64,000 bases of DNA, taken from the NCBI RefSeq assembly GCF_900099995.1, contig NZ_FNCZ01000002.1, positions 62,001 through 126,000 on the forward strand, in the 5' to 3' direction. Source of the DNA: Winogradskyella thalassocola (lineage in GTDB: Bacteria; Bacteroidota; Bacteroidia; Flavobacteriales; Flavobacteriaceae). The notes under the pieces are model-generated. The model was not told the origin of the DNA and did not search any database. It saw nothing but the letters and a program-made list of their open reading frames with translations. Made by a program: the position numbers and the translations under genes. Positions 54,075 through 62,869 of the stretch are shown here, piece by piece. Each line of letters opens with the position of its first letter. Position 1 is the first letter of the stretch.

Positions 54075-54728
54075 ATGAAATCGGATTTAAAATTACTGGC
54101 CTATTTAGAAACATTCCTCACCGAAAACCGTATTGAGCGTTTTAATAGCGTTCTACCCAAACGCACAAAACATTTTACGGTGGCCACAGAAGATGTCTAT
54201 CAGTTGCACAACACGAGTGCTGTGATGCGTTCTTGTGATGTATTCGGAATTCAAGAATTAAGTATTGTAGAAGAAGTGAACTCTAAAAGTATCGATAGAG
54301 AAATTGCAATGGGAGCTCAAAAGTGGGTGGACTTAAATCGGTATCACTCTATAACAGATTGTATTAGTGATATTAAAGCTAAAGGATATCAAATTGTGGC
54401 AACAACGCCACATATTGATGACTGTGAGTTAATTGATTTCGATATCACTAAAAAGTCGTGTTTCTTCTTTGGAAGAGAATCCCAAGGGTTATCGCAACAA
54501 GTATTAGATGAAGCCGATTGTTTCTTAAAAATTCCGATGGTTGGTTTTACTGAAAGTTTAAACATATCAGTGTCTGCAGCCATTATTCTTCAGCATGTAA
54601 CGGCACAATTGAGAAAATCAACAATTCAATGGCAGTTGAGTGAAGAAGAAATTATTGAAAAACGTTTTGATTGGATTAAGAAAACACTCAAGGATTATGA
54701 CGCTATTGTAGAACGTTATCAACTATAA
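54075..54728 (+). CDS. SpoU/TrmH family RNA 2'-O-methyltransferase
   Basis: 217 residues. TrmD/SpoU knot motifs: N-T-S-A-V-M-R-S-C-D near 50, F-F-G-R-E-S-Q-G-L-S near 133 and I-P-M-V-G-F-T-E-S-L-N-I-S-V-S near 155. N-terminal R-x-x-R-F-N-x-V-L-x-x-R matches TrmH (Gm18 of tRNA), the best guess. A VOC gene follows after about 30 bases. Confidence 0.88.
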   Translation: MKSDLKLLAYLETFLTENRIERFNSVLPKRTKHFTVATEDVYQLHNTSAVMRSCDVFGIQELSIVEEVNSKSIDREIAMGAQKWVDLNRYHSITDCISDIKAKGYQIVATTPHIDDCELIDFDITKKSCFFFGRESQGLSQQVLDEADCFLKIPMVGFTESLNISVSAAIILQHVTAQLRKSTIQWQLSEEEIIEKRFDWIKKTLKDYDAIVERYQL

Positions 54729-54760
54729 ATTTGTAAATTTAGGTGTCTAAAACATAAAGT

Positions 54761-55123
54761 ATGGTAGGTTGGTTTGAAATTCCCGTTAACGATATGGATC
54801 GTGCTAAAGCGTTTTACGAAGCTGTTTTTAAAGTTGAAATTAAAAACGTAGAATTAGATGGATTAAAAATGGGTTAGTTTCCTAATAATGATGGTGCTTA
54901 TGGATCAATAGGAACACTCATAAAACAAAGTTCTTATGTGCCTAGCAAAGCAGGCACATTAATTTACTTTATGTCTAAAGATGTTCAGTTAGAACTCGAT
55001 AGAGTAGAAGCTGCTGGCGGAAAAATAGGTTTAGAAAAAACCAAGATTTCTGAGAACAATGGTTTTATGGGAGTTTTTATAGATACAGAAGGCAATAAAA
55101 TAGCGTTACATTCTGACGCTTAG
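54761..55123 (+). pseudogene. VOC (glyoxalase-like) gene interrupted by one in-frame TAG
   Basis: From ATG 54761 the frame reads V-G-W-F-E-I-P-V-N-D-M-D-R-A-K-A-F-Y to M-G, then TAG at 54875-54877, then F-P-N-N-D-G-A-Y-G to the natural stop at 55123: a full 120-residue VOC protein apart from one codon. The family has M-x-W-F-P here, so a single G-to-A change (TGG to TAG) explains it. No frameshift, no other damage. Confidence 0.85.
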
Positions 55124-55132
55124 TAATTCGAA

Positions 55133-55939
55133 TTAATTCTTTTTACGATTTTTTCTTTCTTTACTGTTTTTGATGACTTTATATTCTTCATAACAAACGC
55201 TTATAGCATCTAAAATTTGAAGATCGTTAGCTGTGTTAATAAAGTCTTTAGAGTAATTACACTGGTTCACTATTTCGTCTAAATCGTATTTAGTGACTTG
55301 CAAAAGAACCAACAACATTTCTCTATCAAAACGTTTAGATAATTGACTTCTAATTTCGTCATCTTCCTTCATTTTCTTAAGCTTATGCATTTCGTTGGGC
55401 TTTCTGCCAAACATGTTGTATAAGAAATCTGCAGGATTAAAAATAGCACCAAGTACCCGCGATGCCAAGTTGGGTTTTCCGGCTTCATAACCTTGTCCAG
55501 GTAAGCCAGAAATACGATAACGATTATTAGATGTCACAGGAACCTGGTTCATATCGACCTCGAGATATCCTGTTAACTCTAGTTGTTTTACGGTTACTTC
55601 TTCTAAAGCCAAAGCTAATTCGGTCATCTCAATTTCGGTATTACCAAATTTTAACCAGTCATTAGTTACTCTAACTTTAATCGATTTATAACCTAGATAC
55701 GATAAATGTAAGGTGTCGTTAACCTTCGCTCTTATTTCAAATACACCATCATCGTCTGTTGCAGTTCCTACAACTTGATTGATATTTACAATATTAGCTT
55801 CAGCTAAAGGTAAACTTGTAGAGGAGCTAACTAAAGTTCCTTTAACTTTTGTGGGTGTTTTGGTCGCAGTACTGTCTTGGCTAAAGCTGTTAACTGTAGT
55901 TAAACATAATAGAAGTATAATTAGATATCGCATGCACAT
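55133..55939 (-). CDS. exported protein with carboxypeptidase-like regulatory (CarboxypepD_reg) domain
   Basis: 268 residues. Signal peptide (S-F-S-Q). Residues about 32-110 form a CarboxypepD_reg beta-sandwich (V-K-G-T-L-V, P-L-A-E-A-N-I-V, G-T-A-T-D-D-D-G-V-F-E-I, L-S-Y-L-G-Y-K). The rest is helical, charged and unrecognised. This domain is usually found on TonB receptors; here it is not followed by a plug or barrel. Start could also be the ATG two codons downstream. Confidence 0.75.
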   Translation of the reverse strand: MCMRYLIILLLCLTTVNSFSQDSTATKTPTKVKGTLVSSSTSLPLAEANIVNINQVVGTATDDDGVFEIRAKVNDTLHLSYLGYKSIKVRVTNDWLKFGNTEIEMTELALALEEVTVKQLELTGYLEVDMNQVPVTSNNRYRISGLPGQGYEAGKPNLASRVLGAIFNPADFLYNMFGRKPNEMHKLKKMKEDDEIRSQLSKRFDREMLLVLLQVTKYDLDEIVNQCNYSKDFINTANDLQILDAISVCYEEYKVIKNSKERKNRKKN

Positions 55940-56045
55940 GTGTTACGAGGTAAAGGTAATAAAGAAAACGGATTTACCATATTGCTCTTTTATATTTGAC
56001 TTAATATTAACTTTTATAGGCAATAAGGGGGTGTTCGGCTTTGTC

Positions 56046-56087
56046 AAAAAAAAAACCAAAACCTGAAGGTTAGGCTTCAAGTTTTGG
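56046..56087 (-). terminator. intrinsic terminator of the DEAD-box helicase gene
   Basis: In minus orientation: CCAAAACTTGAAG/CTTCAGGTTTTGG stem with one mismatch (56056-56087), then a run of about ten T (56055-56046). Confidence 0.8.
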
Positions 56088-56125
56088 AATTTTATATTTT
56101 CTAAATCAACTACGTTTTCAGTAGA

Positions 56126-58012
56126 TTAATCTCTTCGTCTAGAACGTCTTGGTCTTTCTGATCCGGACGTACTAGATTCTGAAGAACGTCTGTCTCCTCT
56201 AGAGTCGTTGAATTTTCGATCGCCTCTGTCGCTTCTATCACTAGTGCGTCTGTCACTTCTGTTTCCAGATCCTCCACCTTCAGAGCGTCTACCTCCAGAA
56301 CGTCTTTCTCCTCTTGGTTTATCATCGCGTCTGCGACTTCCTCCTCCAGAACTTCTATCATTTCCACCGCGACTTCTTCCGCCACCACGACTTCTTCCAC
56401 CTTTGTCTTCACTCACTTCTACGTTTACAAAACGTCCGTCGTGCTTGAAATCTGTGAAAAAAGCAATTACTTTTTCTTGTAGCCCTTTTTCAGTATTAAA
56501 GAATGAAAAACTTTCTTTTACATCGACTTTAAATACATCGTCACGTCCTAATTCTAATTGTTCCTTTAAGAAATCTTTCAATTTCATCCAATCAAAACCA
56601 TCTTTGCTACCTACGTTTATGAAATAACGAGAATCGTTAGATTGCTTGCTGTAATCGCGTCCACCATCTCTATCAGAATCTCTTACTTGAATACTTCCTA
56701 AATCTTTCGATTTTTGATAATAATTAAAGAAACGATTGAATTCTACAGAGAAGAATTTTTTAATTAAATCCTCTTTGTTAGTATCTGCAAATAGCTCATT
56801 GATACTATCAATATGTTTATCAATTTCGTGATTCGTTTCAGTTGTATGGATTTTATTTGCTAAAGACATTAACTGTACTTCAACAATATCACCACCTGAA
56901 GGAACTTCTTTCTTTTCAAACTGTTTCTTAATGATACGTTCAATGCCTTTTATCTTTCTAACTTCACTTTTAGAAACAATAACCATTGAGATTCCTGTTT
57001 TACCAGCACGTCCTGTTCTACCAGATCTGTGTGTATAAATTTCAGGTTCATCAGGTAATTGGTAATTGATAACGTGTGTAATGTCATCAACATCAATACC
57101 ACGAGCTGCAACATCTGTAGCAACTAACATTTGTATTTGTTGATTTCTGAAAGATTTCATTACCAAATCACGTTGGTTCTGACTTAAATCTCCATGTAAT
57201 GCTCCTGCAGAATAACCATCTTCAATTAAGTTTTCGGCAACTTTTTGTGTATCACGTTTTGTTCTACAGAAAATTACAGAAAAAATATCTGGATTAGCAT
57301 CTGCTAAACGTTTTAAAGCTTGGTAACGATCTCTTGCGTTTACTAAATAGTATTCGTGCGTTACATTGCTTGTACTTTCATTTTTATTTCCTACTGTTAT
57401 TTCTGTAGGGTTATTCATGAATTTCTTTGCAATAGTTGCCACTTCTTTTGGCATTGTTGCAGAGAATAACCATGTGTTTTTTTCTTCTGGTGTATGAGAA
57501 AGGATATCAGTAATATCTTCTTTAAAGCCCATGTTTAGCATCTCATCAGCTTCATCTAAAACGCTGTATTGTATTTTAGAAATGTCAACCATTCTACGGC
57601 TAATCATATCTTTCATACGTCCAGGAGTTGCCACAATAATTTGTGCTCCACGTTTTACTTCTCTTGCTTGGTCCGAAATACTCGATCCACCATAAATGGC
57701 AACGACATTTAAACCCTTGCAGTATTTACCGTAAAGTTTAAGTTCGTTGGTGATTTGTAAACAAAGTTCACGTGTAGGAGATAAGATAAGACCTTGTGTA
57801 GTTCTGCTATCAATATCTATTTTTTGCAACATCGGAAATCCGAATGCTGCTGTTTTCCCAGTACCAGTTTGTGCCAAAGCCACTAAGTCTTTGTCTTCTT
57901 CTAATAAAATTGGGATTGCTTTTGCTTGTACTTCACTTGGTTTTTCAAAACCTAAATCAGTAATAGCGCGTAAAAGGTCTTCATTAAGACCGAGTTCTTG
58001 AAATGTGCTCAT
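56126..58012 (-). CDS. DEAD-box RNA helicase with DbpA-like domain and RGG tail
   Basis: 628 residues. Helicase motifs: Q-motif F-E-K-P-S-E-V-Q, A-Q-T-G-T-G-K-T, P-T-R-E-L, D-E-A-D near 153, S-A-T, A-R-G-I-D-V, H-R-S-G-R-T-G-R. Residues about 440-530 resemble the DbpA/CsdA RNA-binding domain, and the last 90 residues are an Arg/Gly/Ser-rich tail. DeaD/CsdA-type, usually cold-induced, acting in ribosome assembly and mRNA unwinding. A long structured leader precedes it. Confidence 0.9.
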   Translation of the reverse strand: MSTFQELGLNEDLLRAITDLGFEKPSEVQAKAIPILLEEDKDLVALAQTGTGKTAAFGFPMLQKIDIDSRTTQGLILSPTRELCLQITNELKLYGKYCKGLNVVAIYGGSSISDQAREVKRGAQIIVATPGRMKDMISRRMVDISKIQYSVLDEADEMLNMGFKEDITDILSHTPEEKNTWLFSATMPKEVATIAKKFMNNPTEITVGNKNESTSNVTHEYYLVNARDRYQALKRLADANPDIFSVIFCRTKRDTQKVAENLIEDGYSAGALHGDLSQNQRDLVMKSFRNQQIQMLVATDVAARGIDVDDITHVINYQLPDEPEIYTHRSGRTGRAGKTGISMVIVSKSEVRKIKGIERIIKKQFEKKEVPSGGDIVEVQLMSLANKIHTTETNHEIDKHIDSINELFADTNKEDLIKKFFSVEFNRFFNYYQKSKDLGSIQVRDSDRDGGRDYSKQSNDSRYFINVGSKDGFDWMKLKDFLKEQLELGRDDVFKVDVKESFSFFNTEKGLQEKVIAFFTDFKHDGRFVNVEVSEDKGGRSRGGGRSRGGNDRSSGGGSRRRDDKPRGERRSGGRRSEGGGSGNRSDRRTSDRSDRGDRKFNDSRGDRRSSESSTSGSERPRRSRRRD

Positions 58013-58149
58013 TCTTGAGTATATGTATTCGATTATGTTCTGTTGGTGTTACAAGAGAAGCGAATCGACATACTAAACACTTAAACTTCTAGGTAACACA
58101 TCCTCACTCTGAGGAATTTACAATATCCTAACGTGGATTTTTTTTGCAA
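58013..58149 (-). other. long 5' leader of the DEAD-box helicase
   Basis: About 137 bases between the predicted transcription start and the ATG, containing a CCTCA/TGAGG hairpin (58102-58114). Long leaders are typical of cold-regulated helicase mRNAs. The remaining bases 58184-58311 show nothing clear. Confidence 0.45.
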
Positions 58150-58153
58150 GGTG

Positions 58154-58183
58154 CAAAGGTACAACAATTAATTGGATAATCAA
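58154..58183 (-). promoter_or_regulatory. promoter of the DEAD-box helicase
   Basis: On the minus strand TTG (58183-58181), 19 bases, TACCTTTG (58161-58154): full match to the phylum consensus. Confidence 0.75.
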
Positions 58184-58311
58184 TCTATCTTATGTTTATT
58201 AGTATTATATGCCAATATCAGTAGTGTAAAGCACATTTGTTACTATTTTAAATCACGCTTTTAAGATTTGAATCTTCTTTAATTCATCAAAAGTTATGCT
58301 ATTTCTTTTGG

Positions 58312-59055
58312 TCAAAGACCATTTCTTTTTTGATGGTATTTTCTTTTCGTTTTTATGAGTTTGTATCTAAAATCATCGTAGAATAGGCTAATTAATAAAA
58401 TGATAGCTCCAAAAATTAAAGTGTTCAATTTTAAATTTATTTTGGAATAAATAAATCCTCCGACCAATCCTCCTGCAAAAAAGAATAAAATGATATAAAT
58501 ACGCAGTTTAATATTTGATTTTAGTTTCCCTTTATGTGCGCTATACTTTGCAAAGAACAAATGGGAAATATCAATTCCTAGATCGGTAAAAAGACCGGTA
58601 AGGTGCGTTGTCCTTACTACGGCATTCGAAATTTTGGTGACAAAAGAATTTTGAAGCCCCATTGCAAAAAGTAATGTGCAAATAATTAAATCTGGGTACT
58701 CTAATTCTACAAAATTACTTAAGATTCCGATGGTTGCTAAAATAACGCATTCTATTATCGTTGGGAGAGCAAAGACATTGAGACGTTTGTTTTCTTTATA
58801 CTTTTCAATTAAAAAACTAGATGTAAATGACCCAAATAAGAATGAAAAAAAATAAAGGAAATATATAGTGCCTTTCCAAAATTCAAAATTAGCAACGTCA
58901 TCAATAAATAGTGCAAAATGACCTGTTACATTCGTTGTTAGTTGTTTAAATGCTAAAAACCCTGTTACATTAACAATGCCGGCAACAAAAGATAAAATAG
59001 TAGCAATCTGAAGATTGTGTATTAAAGTTCTACTTTTTCCTTGATGTCTAAACAT
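58312..59055 (-). CDS. YoaK/DUF1275 membrane protein
   Basis: 247 residues with about six membrane helices. The start S-F-V-A-G-I-V-N-V-T-G-F, then T-T-N-V-T-G-H-F-A and M-G-L-Q-N-S-F-V-T-K-I-S-N-A-V-V-R-T-T-H-L-T-G are the DUF1275 hallmarks. Function unknown; proposed transporter-like. Single gene. Confidence 0.88.
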   Translation of the reverse strand: MFRHQGKSRTLIHNLQIATILSFVAGIVNVTGFLAFKQLTTNVTGHFALFIDDVANFEFWKGTIYFLYFFSFLFGSFTSSFLIEKYKENKRLNVFALPTIIECVILATIGILSNFVELEYPDLIICTLLFAMGLQNSFVTKISNAVVRTTHLTGLFTDLGIDISHLFFAKYSAHKGKLKSNIKLRIYIILFFFAGGLVGGFIYSKINLKLNTLIFGAIILLISLFYDDFRYKLIKTKRKYHQKRNGL

Positions 59056-59190
59056 TATATCTCCATTTAGTTTTTAAAATTGACCAGCATGATGTTAGTT
59101 TGCAGAAAGAACTAATATCAGATTATAAAATCGAATGCAGTTTGAATAGACGAAGTTAGTTTTTTTGAAATAATTAAGTGAACAGAATAC

Positions 59191-59760
59191 CTATTTTAAA
59201 AATTCTACGAGCTTCTTCACCGCTAAACCTCTATGTCCAATCTTGTTTTTTTCCTCTAAAGTAATTTCAGCAAATGTTTTATCACAACCATTAGCTTTAA
59301 AAACGGGATCGTAACCAAAACCGCCTTCGCCATATTTTTCGGTTGTAATTGTCCCTTTGCAAATGCCTGTAAATGAGTGAAGTTTTCCGTTGAGATGCAG
59401 AGCTATTACCGTTTTAAACTGCGCATTTCGGTTGGGTTTGTCTTTAAGTTCTGTGAGCAATTTATTAGTGTTATCATCGGGATTGCGCTGAGTGCCAGCA
59501 TAACGTGCAGAAAACACTCCTGGTTCACCGTTTAAAGCGTCGACCTCTAAACCTGTGTCATCTGCAAAACAATCGTAACCGTAATGCTTTTTTAAGTATT
59601 CTGCTTTTTGTATCGCATTACCTTCGATGGTAGGTTGAGTTTCTGGTATGTCTTCATCACAGGCAATATCTTTTAAACTTAAAAGTTTAATATGTTCTGG
59701 TAACATAGATTGGACTTCTTTAAGTTTATTTAAGTTATTAGTAGCGAAAACAAGTTGCAT
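59191..59760 (-). CDS. rdgB: RdgB/HAM1 non-canonical purine NTP pyrophosphatase
   Basis: 189 residues. V-F-A-T-N-N-L-N-K-L near 3, D-D-T-G-L-E-V-D-A-L near 69 (catalytic acids), G-E-P-G-V-F-S-A-R-Y-A-G and C-terminal G-F-G-Y-D-P-V-F and H-R-G-L-A are all present. Hydrolyses dITP, XTP and related nucleotides to keep them out of DNA and RNA. Confidence 0.95.
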   Translation of the reverse strand: MQLVFATNNLNKLKEVQSMLPEHIKLLSLKDIACDEDIPETQPTIEGNAIQKAEYLKKHYGYDCFADDTGLEVDALNGEPGVFSARYAGTQRNPDDNTNKLLTELKDKPNRNAQFKTVIALHLNGKLHSFTGICKGTITTEKYGEGGFGYDPVFKANGCDKTFAEITLEEKNKIGHRGLAVKKLVEFLK

Positions 59761-59851
59761 ATTATGGTTTTATTTAGTTTAATTTTGCTTTTGTAAAAGT
59801 AGCAATCTATTTTAGTATCATTTATCAAAAAAACATTTTAATCTCACGGCA

Positions 59852-60811
59852 ATGCTGAAACCTTTTTTACTATTCATTTTTTGTTTCGGTAGCTTTTGTC
59901 TTAATGCTCAAGATTTAGATGATTTGGATTCTTTGCTTGTTGATAGAGACATTGAAAATTATTCGCTTCGTATATTTTCCAACTTTAAGGTTAATAAATT
60001 TAGTCTTTCAGATAGTGATTCTAAAGCTAAGTTTGTACCAAATAACCGATATGGCTTAGGACTCGGTTTTGCCACTAAAAAAATTATTCTAGATATTGCT
60101 GTTAATATTAAAAATCCAAATAAAGAGAAAACATCTAGGTTCGATTTACAAGCCACAACTATTCTGAAGGATAAAAATTATGTAAAAATTTTCACCCAAG
60201 TTTATAGAGGTTTTAATGCTAAGAATAATTTTGATGAGCCTACGGTATTTAGAGACGACATTAAGTCTGTAAGTGTTGGGCTCAATTATATGTATACTTT
60301 AGACGATATAGAGTTTTCGTATTCACAATTAAAGGCTGGTTTGTCGAATAAAAATCATGATAATATCTTTATAACAGGAGGTGTTGGTGTTTTTGGGAGT
60401 TTTGATTATTTCTCTGCAAAGCCTAGTATATTATCAGAAACCACAAGTCCTTATTTTAATGATCAGGGCGATATTAAAAGATACCAAGGTTTGTCTTTTG
60501 GTGTTTTAGCAGGAGTCATTTCTTACTTTCAACTTCCAGAAAATATTACAGCAACTGTTAATGTAATGCCAGGCATAGGTTTGGTAGATAAAAAAGTAAC
60601 CTTACAAGATGGGAGTTATAAACCTGGAAATCCAATGCTGTATAAATTAGATTTTCTAATTGGTTTAAGCTATAACTTAAAACAGTATTATGTGAGTTTA
60701 AGCTATAATAATAGTCTGTATAGTACGGATTTAGATTATGGTAATAACTATCTCTTAAATCTTACTAAAGCAAAATTGGCTATTGGCTATAAGTTTAACA
60801 AAAAACAGTAA
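59852..60811 (+). CDS. DUF4421 outer-membrane-type protein
   Basis: 319 residues with signal peptide (L-N-A-Q). F-V-P-N-N-R-Y-G-L-G-L-G-F near 72 and alternating beta strands ending G-Y-K-F-N-K-K suggest a membrane barrel; the pattern corresponds to DUF4421. Function unknown. A TAATTTTG element occurs at 59780-59787 upstream. Confidence 0.7.
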   Translation: MLKPFLLFIFCFGSFCLNAQDLDDLDSLLVDRDIENYSLRIFSNFKVNKFSLSDSDSKAKFVPNNRYGLGLGFATKKIILDIAVNIKNPNKEKTSRFDLQATTILKDKNYVKIFTQVYRGFNAKNNFDEPTVFRDDIKSVSVGLNYMYTLDDIEFSYSQLKAGLSNKNHDNIFITGGVGVFGSFDYFSAKPSILSETTSPYFNDQGDIKRYQGLSFGVLAGVISYFQLPENITATVNVMPGIGLVDKKVTLQDGSYKPGNPMLYKLDFLIGLSYNLKQYYVSLSYNNSLYSTDLDYGNNYLLNLTKAKLAIGYKFNKKQ

Positions 60812-60949
60812 ACGCACACCGTTTTAGAAATCAGTTTTTTATTGAATTACTGTTAAACTTTATCAATTAATTATGATAATTATCAGTCAAAGAATTGACT
60901 AAATCTTGTATCTTAGTGAAAAGAATAATTCATTAAAACAAGATAGATT

Positions 60950-61249
60950 ATGACGGTAAATTTTCAATATGTAAACATTGATGTAAGTGATTCACTTTCA
61001 GAATTAACAGAGGAAAAATTAGAAAAGTTAGCTAATAAATTCGAATTTCTTATTTCGGCTCAAGTATACTTTAAGCACGACGAAAAAGATCATGATGCAG
61101 GTAAAATTTGTAATATAGAATTAAGCTTACCTGGCCCTCGTATTTTTGCAACGTCTAATGAGAAGAATTACGAAATGGCAATGAATGAAACGATTAGCGA
61201 TTTAACAAGACAACTTAAAAAGCGAAAAGAAGTTTATAAAACACACTAA
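60950..61249 (+). CDS. hpf: ribosome hibernation-promoting factor, short HPF/YfiA type
   Basis: 99 residues: beta-alpha-beta-beta-beta-alpha fold with V-N-I-D-V-S-D-S-L near 9, F-K-H-D-E-K-D, C-N-I-E-L-S-L-P-G and Y-E-M-A-M-N-E-T-I-S-D-L near 78. No C-terminal dimerisation domain, so it is the short form. Binds the 30S decoding centre in stationary phase. Confidence 0.88.
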   Translation: MTVNFQYVNIDVSDSLSELTEEKLEKLANKFEFLISAQVYFKHDEKDHDAGKICNIELSLPGPRIFATSNEKNYEMAMNETISDLTRQLKKRKEVYKTH

Positions 61250-61293
61250 TTGAAGAAACGTTTCGACGTTTAATACCAGAGGGTTTATAGTTT

Positions 61294-61767
61294 TTAGCGA
61301 TGATGATAAGGTTCATTTCTAAGAATTGTAAACCCTCTGTACAATTGTTCAATAAAGAACAAGCGCACCATTTGATGTGAAAATGTCATTTTAGACAAAC
61401 CTAACTTTCCATTGGCTCTAGCATAAACGGCATCCGAAAAACCATAAGGTCCACCAATTACGAAGATTAAAGTTTTAATACCAGAATTCATGTGTTTCTG
61501 TAAATAATCAGAAAAAGCAACGGAATCTAGTTGTTTACCATTTTCGTCAAGTAGAACAAGTACATCGGAAGTTTGTGTTTTAGCTAATATGAGTTCTCCT
61601 TCTTTTTCTTTTTGCTGGGCTTCTGATAAGTTTTTTACCTTTTTTAAATCCGGAATTACTTCAAAATCAAACTTAATATAAAAACCAAGCCGTTTAGAAT
61701 AATCTGCAATTAATGCAATTAAGTTTTTATTGTCAGTTTTACCGATGGCTATGAGTTTTATATTCAT
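61294..61767 (-). CDS. rlmH: 23S rRNA pseudouridine-1915 N3-methyltransferase
   Basis: 157 residues. SPOUT knot: L-L-D-E-N-G-K-Q-L near 73, F-V-I-G-G-P-Y-G-F-S near 103 (SAM site), L-S-K-M-T-F-S-H-Q-M-V-R and C-terminal Y-R-G-F-T-I-L-R-N-E-P-Y-H-H. Complete and of normal length. Confidence 0.96.
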   Translation of the reverse strand: MNIKLIAIGKTDNKNLIALIADYSKRLGFYIKFDFEVIPDLKKVKNLSEAQQKEKEGELILAKTQTSDVLVLLDENGKQLDSVAFSDYLQKHMNSGIKTLIFVIGGPYGFSDAVYARANGKLGLSKMTFSHQMVRLFFIEQLYRGFTILRNEPYHHR

Positions 61768-61778
61768 GTTTTTGTCTC

Positions 61779-61877
61779 TTCGAGTGATTCCGGTTGTTAT
61801 CCGGAATTATAACGAGAAGTCTATTTTAGATGCTTCTCGCTACAAATTTATTCGTTTTACTTATTAATTCACTCGAA
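61779..61877. repeat. clover-leaf intergenic structured element
   Basis: A long-range pair TTCGAGTGA (61779-61787) / TCACTCGAA (61869-61877) encloses two hairpins: ATTCCGG/CCGGAAT (61787-61807) and CGAGAAG/CTTCTCG (61813-61839, with TCTA/TAGA inside). It lies between the divergent rlmH and nadC genes. Resembles interspersed intergenic elements with TTCGAGTGA ends that I recall from Flavobacteriaceae genomes; no second copy was noticed here. Confidence 0.65.
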
Positions 61878-61942
61878 CTGACGATAGATTTATTCAAAAT
61901 TTCAAATTTCAATTCCTATTTTTACAACAAATATGTATACAG

Positions 61943-62800
61943 ATGATTTCAAAAGCACAATTCGATAAAGAAATAGAATTAATAATTTCTAATGCCATCC
62001 GAGAAGATGTAGGTGACGGTGACCATAGTTCGTTGGCGTGTATTCCGGCTTCGGCTCAAGGAAAAGCAAAATTATTGGTCAAAGATAAAGGTGTTATTGC
62101 CGGTGTAGAATTTGCAAAATTAGTGTTTGCCTATGTGGATCCCAATATGAAAGTGGAAACTTTAATCGAAGATGGACAAAAAGTTAAGCATGGAGATATT
62201 GTGTTTTATGTTGAAGGTGCTTCGCAATCCATTCTTAAAGCAGAACGTTTAGTTTTAAATGCAATGCAACGTATGAGTGCGATTGCGACTAAAACGAGAG
62301 AATTTGTAGATTTATTAGAAGGTACTGGGACTAAAATTTTGGACACACGTAAAACAACTCCAGGTATTAGGGCGCTTGAAAAATGGGCTGTAAAAATTGG
62401 AGGAGGAGAGAATCATAGATTTGCCTTGTATGATATGATAATGCTAAAAGATAATCACATCGATTTTGCAGGTGGAGTTTCAAAAGCTATTAATTTAACG
62501 AAACAGTATTTAAAAGATACTAATAGAGATTTAAAAATTATTGTTGAAGCTAGAAATCTAGAAGAAATTAAAGAAATTTTAAATTGTGGAGGTGTTTACC
62601 GAATCCTTATCGATAATTTTAATTATGAAGATACCAGAAAGGCTGTAAAACTTATTGGAGACCAATGCTTAACAGAGTCTTCTGGAGGTATTAACGAAAA
62701 CACACTTAGAAAATATGCAGAATGTGGAGTCGATTATATTTCTTCTGGTGCGTTGACGCATTCTGTTCACAATAAAGATTTAAGCTTAAAAGCTGTTTAG
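61943..62800 (+). CDS. nadC: nicotinate-nucleotide pyrophosphorylase (carboxylating)
   Basis: 285 residues. N-terminal E-D-V-G-D-G-D-H-S-S, then A-E-R-L-V-L-N-A-M-Q-R-M-S, T-R-K-T-T-P-G-I-R near 140 and H-R-F-A-L-Y-D-M-I-M-L-K-D-N-H near 165; E-A-R-N and S-S-G-G-I close the phosphate site. Converts quinolinate and PRPP to nicotinate mononucleotide for NAD. Followed by the BrkB gene 69 bases later. Confidence 0.96.
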   Translation: MISKAQFDKEIELIISNAIREDVGDGDHSSLACIPASAQGKAKLLVKDKGVIAGVEFAKLVFAYVDPNMKVETLIEDGQKVKHGDIVFYVEGASQSILKAERLVLNAMQRMSAIATKTREFVDLLEGTGTKILDTRKTTPGIRALEKWAVKIGGGENHRFALYDMIMLKDNHIDFAGGVSKAINLTKQYLKDTNRDLKIIVEARNLEEIKEILNCGGVYRILIDNFNYEDTRKAVKLIGDQCLTESSGGINENTLRKYAECGVDYISSGALTHSVHNKDLSLKAV

Positions 62801-62869
62801 AAAGAGTAAGTAGAAATACAGCTATAAATTAAAGCTAATGGCTAACTGCCAAAAGTTAAAAGCCATAAA

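Noticed and set aside
56110..56627. Overlapping ORFs opposite or shifted to the RGG-encoding part of the helicase
   Set aside because: Composition is a mirror of the Arg/Gly/Ser codons; these are shadows.
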